NCBI GenBank assembly: GCA_016946835.1 | Contig: JACVTC010000318.1 | Location: forward strand, 22,501-47,858 | Reading direction: 5' to 3' | Origin: Neocallimastix lanati (nom. inval.) | Lineage: Eukaryota; Neocallimastigomycota; Neocallimastigomycetes; Neocallimastigales; Neocallimastigaceae | Length of the DNA: 25,358 nt | Shown here: positions 20,306 through 25,358 of the stretch, in pieces | How the letters are laid out: the number at the start of each line of letters is the position of its first letter | Position numbering within the stretch: the stretch's first letter is position 1 | The notes under the pieces: model-generated | Databases searched by the model: none | What the model was told of the DNA's origin: nothing | The model's input: only the letters and a program-made list of their open reading frames with translations | Translations under genes and position numbers: made by a program

Positions 20306-20640
20306 CCCCCAAGAAAATGGGCCTGCTGAACGATTTAATGGTATACTTATAAGTGCTTGTTAAATCCCATATGCAATGATTCCAAATTAAGAAAAGAATA
20401 TTTAAAGGGGAATGCCACTGATGCAGTCAACTATTTTCCATAACTGTATTTATATATAATTTATCACCAATCATCAAATGATTTATTCTCGTTCAGTTGA
20501 ATTTTTTTCGAGGATACTCCTGGAAACTTCAAACTATCTCTTTCTACTCCACAAAAAAATTTTCAAATTTCATTCCAAATTCTGAAATGAGGGGGAGTGA
20601 CATCTTTTTATTTAAAAATTTTTTAGTAAACTAAATAATT
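20306..20640 (+). pseudogene. Integrase C-terminal end of element A
   Basis: PQENGPAERFNGIL starts at 20,307, with the presumed third catalytic residue Glu at 20,328-20,330. Next comes CNDSKLRKEYLKGNATDAVNYF (about 20,370-20,440, spanning frame breaks), which matches the segment that follows the catalytic Glu in copia integrases. The HHCC finger and the first two catalytic Asp are absent. Upstream sequence is the Cys-rich host fragment, so the junction lies at about 20,300-20,306. Confidence 0.75.
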
Positions 20641-20970
20641 TCCAATTTAATCAATGAAAATACATATTTTTAACACAATAGTAAAAATTATATAATTGAC
20701 AAATACACTAGTGATAATTCTATAAAAATAATAGAGCAATAAACGATAATTCCAGTGTTGACAACAATACGAATATTGACATTAATAGTAAAAGTAATAT
20801 GAATTAAATCATATCTCCAATATCGAATCAAAACATATCAACAATTATAATAACATTAATAATAATAATAGACTCAACATAAAATCATACAGAAATAACA
20901 CACATGAAAAGAACCCACATTATAACAATAACGAATTAAGGAGAACCAAAAGACTTTGATGATATCTTTT
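20641..20970 (+). pseudogene. Integrase-RT linker of element A, Asn-rich
   Basis: A/T-rich with an Asn/Ser/Ile-rich reading (for example DNNTNIDINSKSN near 20,757-20,796). It corresponds in position to the Ser/Asn-rich linker of element C. No motif is expected. Confidence 0.5.
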
Positions 20971-21925
20971 ACCTCCCTGATAAAGAAGAATGAATAAATG
21001 CCATAAATGAAAAACTTTACACTATGAGGAAATTTAAGGAAGTTTAATTCTTACCAAATGATGTCAATATTGTATCCTGCAAATGAGTATTTAAGTATAA
21101 AAGGGATTCAAAAACGTCAAAAATAGAAATATTATAAAAAGAAAAGCTTGACTACTTGCAAAAGGTTTTAACCAAAGATACCGTATCAATTATTCTTTTA
21201 CCTTTTCATCAACATTAAAAATTAGATTCATTACGTATAATTATTGCAATCGCAGTCCAGAGAGAATATAAAATAGTAGAGATTGATATCAATGCGCCAT
21301 ACTTAAATGCTGAAATTAAATGAAGATATCTACATTGAAGCACCAAAGTGAAATCCTATGTATAATAAAGGATACTTAAAATTGAACAAGGCTCTTTGTG
21401 AGTTTTAACAAGCAGGTATGAGAGTGGAACGAAACCTTAAATAATACATTGATAAAAATGGATTTTCGAAGATTGGTAAATGAACCTTGTATTTATATTA
21501 AAGAAAATAACTCAAAAGAAATCATATGCATAATAGACATATATGTGGACGACATATTACTTACAGGTAAGGCAAAAGAAATTATGTATGTAAATAAGAA
21601 CATATTAAAATGTATTTCAATATAAAAGATAAAGGAGATGTCGATTTCGTAATAGGAATAAAATTAGAGAAATGACATGATGGGTATATTCTTCATCAAA
21701 AATAGTACATTTAAGATTTATTTGTCAAATTCAAACAATCTAATTCTCCGCCTATCATAAAATTTAAAATCTAATGAGAATTCTGAACTACGAAAAGGAA
21801 CATGTGACGAAACATTATACAGAAGTGAAATAGGTAATTTAATTTTTCTAGCAGTTTGTACCAGATTGGATATAATATTTTGCTGTCAACAAAGCAGCAA
21901 GAAGAAGCAAGAATCCTTAACATTA
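20971..21925 (+). pseudogene. Reverse transcriptase domain of element A
   Basis: Copia RT motifs in order on the plus strand, across several frameshifts: INAINEKLYTMRKFKEV (about 20,995-21,045); PNDVNIVSCK.VFKYKRDSK (21,054-21,115); LLAKGFNQ (about 21,155-21,178); EIDINAPYLNAEI with the first catalytic Asp (about 21,280-21,320); DIYIEAPK; the YVDDILLTG box with YVDD at 21,542-21,553; DFVIGIKLE (near 21,645-21,670); and YRSEIGNLIFLAVCTRLDI (about 21,820-21,875). The copy is dead but all seven conserved blocks can be read. Confidence 0.9.
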
Positions 21926-22065
21926 GAGGACTACAGTGTGATTGTGCCAAGCATAGTTTATGGTATATTAATATTTTAAATGAATTTAAACATAAAAGAT
22001 AAGTTATGTTACTATTAATATCGACAATAAGGCAGCAATTTATAAACTGTTAAAATCAATCCATA

Positions 22066-22077
22066 AATCCTAAGATC

Positions 22078-22080
<3 letters not shown>
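22066..22080. repeat. 15-bp target duplication, left copy
   Basis: AATCCTAAGATCTGA, identical to 22,528-22,542. It belongs to the RNase H coding sequence of element A and was duplicated on insertion of the retrocopy. Confidence 0.9.
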
Positions 22081-22113
<33 letters not shown>

Positions 22114-22527
22114 GACAGCAAACTTGTTTCATCTTTATTAATTAAATATTTGATAAAATACATGTAATAAAATTATAAAAAAAAAAAAAGATAAAAAAAT
22201 AAGCAAAAAATAAAACACAAAATAAAAATAAAATAATGGTATAATATATTCTAGTTTCATTTAATTAATATTTGTAAGACTTCACAAGGGCATTATTATA
22301 CTGAAGTATAATAATTAACTTTGACTTCGCAATGTTAATCATAATTTTAAGATACAAAATTATGATCTTCATTGGTTGCGCTAGCCCTGCTGGCCTGTCT
22401 TACTGTTTCTTCAGCATTGACGCTCTTGGTAGTAGTAGTACGATTCGATTTGAACCTATTGAACAAAGACCATTGCTGGCCAATAGCAATAGGTATAATC
22501 GATTGGAGAAGTGCCGCAGTAACCACT
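22081..22527 (-). mobile_element. Processed, 5'-truncated retrocopy of a host mRNA
   Basis: A 447-bp insert between perfect 15-bp direct repeats. On the minus strand it ends in a poly(A) tail of 30 nt (T30 at 22,081-22,110), with AATAAA at 22,134-22,139, about 24 nt before the tail, and a 3' untranslated region of about 236 nt. The coding end lies at its far side. Long target duplication, poly(A) and 5' truncation are the classical products of LINE-type reverse transcriptase acting on a cellular mRNA in trans. Confidence 0.9.
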
Positions 22528-22529
22528 AA
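22347..22529 (-). pseudogene. C-terminal 60 codons of a membrane-like protein (retrocopy)
   Basis: Within the retrocopy the minus strand is open for 60 codons to a TAA at 22,347-22,349. It starts with a hydrophobic stretch (VVTAALLQSIIPIAIG) resembling the end of a membrane segment. Next comes QQWSLFNRFKSNRTTTTKS, and then a hydrophilic tail rich in Ser, Thr, Ala and Glu ending in DHNFVS. The lack of any stop or frameshift contrasts with the wreckage around it and argues for recent insertion. I do not recognise the parent gene; an integral membrane protein with a short cytosolic tail is the best guess. Confidence 0.65.
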
Positions 22530-22542
22530 TCCTAAGATCTGA
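22528..22542. repeat. 15-bp target duplication, right copy
   Basis: AATCCTAAGATCTGA, identical to 22,066-22,080. Joining the two recovers a continuous RNase H reading of element A. Confidence 0.9.
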
Positions 22543-22559
22543 ATTTAATAAAGCTAACC

Positions 22560-22573
22560 AATTAAGAGTCTCA
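22560..22573 (+). other. Third tRNA-Lys(CUU)-like primer-site imprint
   Basis: AATTAAGAGTCTCA shares 13 of 14 positions with the imprints at 18,248 and 16,640. The extended D-arm match is not convincing here. It follows the RNase H remnant of element A after only about 17 nt, with no LTR between. Confidence 0.6.
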
Positions 22574-22639
22574 GTTGATTCATATAATTTATAATTAAAA
22601 AGTACCTTAATTTAAGCCTCTTCACCGCTACGAAATCAT

Positions 22640-23200
22640 ACAAGAATTTTTTAACTTAGCTAAAGGACTAACGTCCTCCATGGAAAGTCCAACTTTAATG
22701 AGTGGAAATTTCTTATAGAACCATACCAATACCGCCTGCTAAATGTCAAGGCATTAAAGAATTCATGGAAGTCTCCAGTCCAGGTCGTAGAAAAACTCAA
22801 TGACCAAAGGCAAAGGTTTTATTTACAATCCTAACGCCAACAATTTGACTAACATAGTAATTAATTACTAAATAAATTAATTAATTTACCAAAAAAAATA
22901 TTATAGCAAGCTCCTGTCTGCATTTATTCAAAAAGAAAAAAAAAAAAAAAAAAAAAAAAAAACACAACAACCATAATAACAATAGCTCTGACTCCTAGAA
23001 CAGAAGAAAGCTAAAATAGTAACCAATATAATAAAAAATAATTATAAAGGCAATATTAAAAAAATATATTGACATATTTATGAAGTTAAAGGACACTCTA
23101 CCAGAGACTGTATTTATAATATGAAGAAAAAAAAATTGAATAATAATATAAAGAGGTAAGAAAAAATTAAAGTAATGACCAAATTAAAAAAATTATCTAA
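22640..23200 (+). pseudogene. Probable Gag of element B with decayed CCHC knuckle
   Basis: SNFNEWKFLIEPYQYRLL (about 22,688-22,743) resembles the N-x-x-x-W-K entry of copia Gag, and the frame stays open to about 22,835. After a poly-A run of about 33 nt (22,938-22,970) an Asn-rich stretch precedes HIYEVKGHSTRDC at 23,071-23,109. That is a CCHC knuckle whose first Cys has become a stop (TGA) and whose second is Tyr (TAT), with GH and the last Cys retained. The knuckle is persuasive; the N-terminal assignment is weaker. Confidence 0.55.
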
Positions 23201-23439
23201 AGAATTTTTTTTTTATATTTAGTGTATAAAATTCTTGATCCAGAGATTGCCACCAACTATAACGATAATTTTGATTTTGAAAACATAAAAGCTTCTAATA
23301 AATAAAAAAAAAAAAAGAAGAAATAAACGTTAATGACATACCTAAGTTCTCTCTTAATTAAATGAATATATGAGTAATGAATTCATTATTCCAGAAGAAA
23401 TAATAATTCTTAAAAAAAAAAAAAAAAGCAAGAATTATA

Positions 23440-23880
23440 TGAAAAACAAATATCAATTATTGTGAAGAAGACGATAATATTAGTGAAGGATTATATGATA
23501 CCGGTACTGGAAAACATACAACTAATGATTTTTTACTATGTTAAATAATTTTAGGAGTTAACACTGTAAAAATTAAATTAAGATGTGCCAATGGGACGAT
23601 GTGTAGCTTCGAGGGATATATAGTACATTTCGAATGCTTTCCTTAATGGAATATATGTATCACAAGACAGACTATTATATTCTAATTCTACAACTAAAAT
23701 AATATTAATTGGTACGAATAGAACTGGCTAAAATAGGATACAGAGTAATTATTGATGCTGATGATTACATATGTATTAGATTTAACCTATAGGTTCCAAA
23801 ATAATGTATCCAAAGTGTACCATATTTTTCTTCAAATGATCATCATTTCTTAGTAAATACTTTACAAGATTAATAAAAGG
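23440..23880 (+). pseudogene. Aspartic protease of element B
   Basis: ISEGLYDTGTGKHTTNDF includes the catalytic DTG triplet at 23,497-23,505 and the following H-x-T-N seen in copia proteases (compare DSGASLHVT in element C). It is followed by VNTVKIKLRCANGTMCSFEG (about 23,558-23,620), the middle of the domain. Stops interrupt it at 23,541 and beyond. Confidence 0.75.
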
Positions 23881-23939
23881 AATTAAAAAGAAAATAATAA
23901 AAATAATATGTCTTTAAAGCGAAGTTATTGAGCAAAATC

Positions 23940-24237
23940 CTAGAAATTTGGCATAGAAGACAAGGTCATCATTATTACCTAGAAAACATCAATAAATATC
24001 TAAGTTTACATCAAATAAAAAGTTCCTAAAAATATCGAACGTAAAGTACGTAAAATATCAAGGAAATCACACAGTGGAAAGACACCTAATGTTACAAAAA
24101 TATTAAAAAAAATTATATACCTTAGGTTTATACATATCATCCATTAATAATAATAAAAAAATATTTTATTACATTCATGGATGAAATTTTAAGAAAAGTA
24201 TGGATATATGCTTTAAAAATCTAAAGCTGAAGCTTTC
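23940..24237 (+). pseudogene. Pre-integrase and start of integrase core of element B, truncated
   Basis: IWHRRQGHHYYLENINKYL (about 23,945-24,002) supplies the two His of the HHCC finger. The Cys pair expected near 24,020 is not legible, but KSHSGKTPNVTKIL (about 24,067-24,108) matches the stretch after it. The core then reads ISSINNNK, YFITFMDEILRKVWIYALK and KAEAF (about 24,136-24,237), the segment after the first catalytic Asp. The homology ends at about 24,237, well before the second Asp. Confidence 0.8.
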
Positions 24238-24553
24238 CCCTCTGGAAAATAATTTTGGAATCATTCTTCAAATACTTAAATAACATGTATGAAGAATATA
24301 ATATTAAAATATTTAAATTTAATTCATCTACAAATTGACGTAAGTATTCTAAAACTTCTCGATTTTGAATTTTAAAATACATTATATCTTTCGATTTCTT
24401 TTTTATCAAATTTATTTTTATATTTTTGAATTTCATCTGCATCCATATTAACTACTTTAGGGTCATTTGATGAAATTTTTATTATTAATTTACTCATATT
24501 TTTGATTTTTTTTTTTTTTATATTCTTCTTTGTCTGCTACTGTTAATTAACCC

Positions 24554-24584
<31 letters not shown>

Positions 24585-25358
24585 TATAATACTTTCCAGC
24601 GGTCTTCATATGAAATATCATTTGTTAAATAATTATATTTAATTTGTGAAAGTTTATCAAATAAAAATTCAATCATTTCACCACATAATAATTTTAAAAA
24701 TTCTATATCAAAATTAAGGTTATTTTTAAAAAGATTTTTTAACTCTTTATTTTTCTCTGAATAAACTCATTAATTAGATAATTCAAAATTATTGTTTTTT
24801 TATTCCTATTTTTCTGAACGAATTTAATTATAGTATATTGATTATATATATTTTAATAATATCTATATCTGAAAAACAAGAATATCTACTATATTTTTTT
24901 TTAAGTTTTTCTTTAATTCCATCTTTTGTGTTGTCACTGTCACTTTTTTCTTTGCTATCAGAAATACTAAAATTGGATAATACTTTTTTAATACGTCTTC
25001 TGTAAATTCATAGTAATCACTAAAATAATTATTTTTAAAAAGTGAGCTTTTTGTGAAATTATTAGCTTATGATTTGATTCATTTAATCCTAAATCTAAAC
25101 AACATGTAACTATTTCAAAATGTAAATATTTATTTCCTTTAAATGCTTCCGGAAAATAAAGATTTAATAGTATCAAAGCACTTTTACTTTTTAACCTTTC
25201 AGAAAAAATTTTATCGTATTCATCAATTAAAATAATACTTCTTATTTTATAAAATTCATTTAAATACTTACATAAAAATTTAACGGTTAGTCCTAATAAT
25301 ATATCATCTGAGTTTGTTCAATTATATTTCATTGTTCTTGTTTTGTTTAACTTAATTT
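24238..25358 (-). pseudogene. AAA-ATPase-like / PD-(D/E)XK-type protein fragment
   Basis: On the minus strand the right edge starts inside the ATPase domain: LGLTVKFLCKYLNEFYK, then RSIILIDEYDKIF (Walker B-like, about 25,210-25,243), FPEAFKGNKYLHFEIVT (about 25,100-25,155), and the linker YFSDYYEFTEDVLKKYYP (about 24,970-25,030). Downstream are LLCGEMIEFLFDKLSQIKYN (about 24,640-24,700), ISYEDRWKVLY (about 24,588-24,622), and IQNREVLEYLRQFVDEL near 24,320-24,375. This order matches the family of predicted ATPases with a C-terminal nuclease-like domain (AAA-ATPase_like, often with PDDEXK_9), which I recall from gut bacteria and anaerobic fungi. The Walker A end lies beyond the window. The nuclease end is missing, cut off by element B at about 24,237. 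Stops, frameshifts and a 29-nt homopolymer show it is inactive. Confidence 0.72.
24554..24582. repeat. A29 run inside the AAA-ATPase-like pseudogene
   Basis: On the gene's strand this is T29, read as a run of Phe between RWKVLYL and GLINSSRQRR. Family members would have a short hydrophobic segment here. The run therefore expanded, or was inserted, within a coding region. Confidence 0.6.

Larger units (their letters stand above)
18248..22555 (+). mobile_element. Chimeric Ty1/copia relic (element A)
   Basis: Read on the plus strand: tRNA-derived primer site, hairpin-bearing leader, then a host-type Cys-rich gene fragment (about 18,950-20,305) where gag, protease and most of integrase should be. 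The end of integrase, reverse transcriptase and an internally deleted RNase H follow. The RNase H is further split by a processed retrocopy (22,081-22,527). No LTR, polypurine tract or target duplication is recognisable at either end, and the 3' end runs straight into another primer-site imprint (element B). The RT is clearly copia-type but diverged from that of element C. Confidence 0.75.
21926..22555 (+). pseudogene. RNase H remnant of element A, internally deleted and interrupted
   Basis: Directly after RT (AARRSKNP, about 21,900) the sequence jumps to CDCAKHSLWYINILNEFKHK (21,938-22,000), which aligns with NCAKHGLWYMNVMNEL of element C. The ADADYGGD and most of the AEAEY region, roughly 100 residues, are missing. 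INIDNKAAIY (about 22,018-22,046) and NQSINPK (22,053-22,073) follow. At this point a retrocopy with a 15-bp target duplication is inserted. Only about a dozen bases of the element remain after the second duplication copy before the next primer-site imprint. Confidence 0.75.
22556..24237 (+). mobile_element. 5' half of another Ty1/copia copy (element B), truncated
   Basis: It starts at a tRNA-Lys-like primer-site imprint (22,560-22,573), then carries a probable gag, zinc-knuckle remnant, protease, and the pre-integrase and first part of the integrase core. It stops abruptly at about 24,237, where a minus-strand host pseudogene begins. There is no LTR before the imprint. The leader is at most 80-100 nt and lacks the stem-loop array seen in C and A. 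Its content (gag to mid-integrase) is roughly complementary to what element A retains (end of integrase to RNase H), but a gap in the integrase core remains, so the two are not simply one element cut in two. Confidence 0.7.

Noticed and set aside
20306-24237. Elements A and B as one element simply rearranged
   Set aside because: A begins at the third catalytic residue of integrase and B ends before the second, leaving part of the core unaccounted for. A single rearranged copy would need an additional deletion.

Overview
The window looks like a gene-poor, extremely A/T-rich segment of a eukaryotic nuclear genome. The best guess is an anaerobic gut fungus (Neocallimastigomycota). The signs are long poly-T/poly-A runs and short-unit A/T repeats, Ty1/copia-type retrotransposons with very short LTRs, a cysteine-rich repeat relic that resembles the large secreted (scaffoldin-like) repeat proteins of these fungi, and a decayed AAA-ATPase-like/PD-(D/E)XK-type gene of a family I recall as common there. 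The organism call is inference. I see no intact full-length gene: every long coding region is broken by stops and frameshifts, many of them at homopolymers.

Layout. 1-10,720 is an A/T desert. It holds a pentamer array, a two-unit array at about 1.69-2.23 kb, a heptamer array at 4.04-4.29 kb, an octamer array with a 32-bp super-period at 4.6-4.8 kb, a perfect inverted repeat near 4.46 kb, a GC-rich foldable island at 6.6 kb, a poly-T-separated triplication at 7.15-7.56 kb, and two weak coding-like tracts (2.7-3.2 kb and 8.9-10.1 kb). 10,726-16,805 is a complete but decayed Ty1/copia element on the minus strand (element C): about 151-bp LTRs, 5-bp target duplication TGTTT, polypurine tract, gag with CCHC knuckle, protease DSG, HHCC integrase, YVDD reverse transcriptase and RNase H. 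Next to its 5' LTR lies a 33-nt copy of the 5' half of a tRNA-Lys(CUU)-like molecule, so the element probably used half-tRNA priming. 18,248-24,237 is a plus-strand mosaic. It has a second tRNA-Lys-like imprint, a hairpin-bearing leader, a captured Cys-rich host-gene fragment where gag/protease/most of integrase should be, integrase C-terminus + RT + a deleted RNase H (element A), then a third imprint leading directly into gag/protease/integrase N-half of another copy (element B). A 447-bp processed retrocopy of an unrelated host mRNA, with poly(A), AATAAA and a 15-bp target duplication, is inserted in the RNase H of A. 24,238-25,358 is the minus-strand remnant of an AAA-ATPase-like gene, abutting the broken integrase of B.

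Most interesting points: arrays of a GCTGA(A)...(G)TCAGC stem-loop occur at equivalent leader positions in elements C and A, in otherwise different sequence. They could be packaging/dimerisation or translation signals of this retrotransposon lineage. The three tRNA-Lys(CUU) 5'-half imprints point to an unusual primer and extend well beyond a normal primer-binding site. The retrocopy is still open over its retained 60 codons, so LINE-type retroposition was active recently in this genome.
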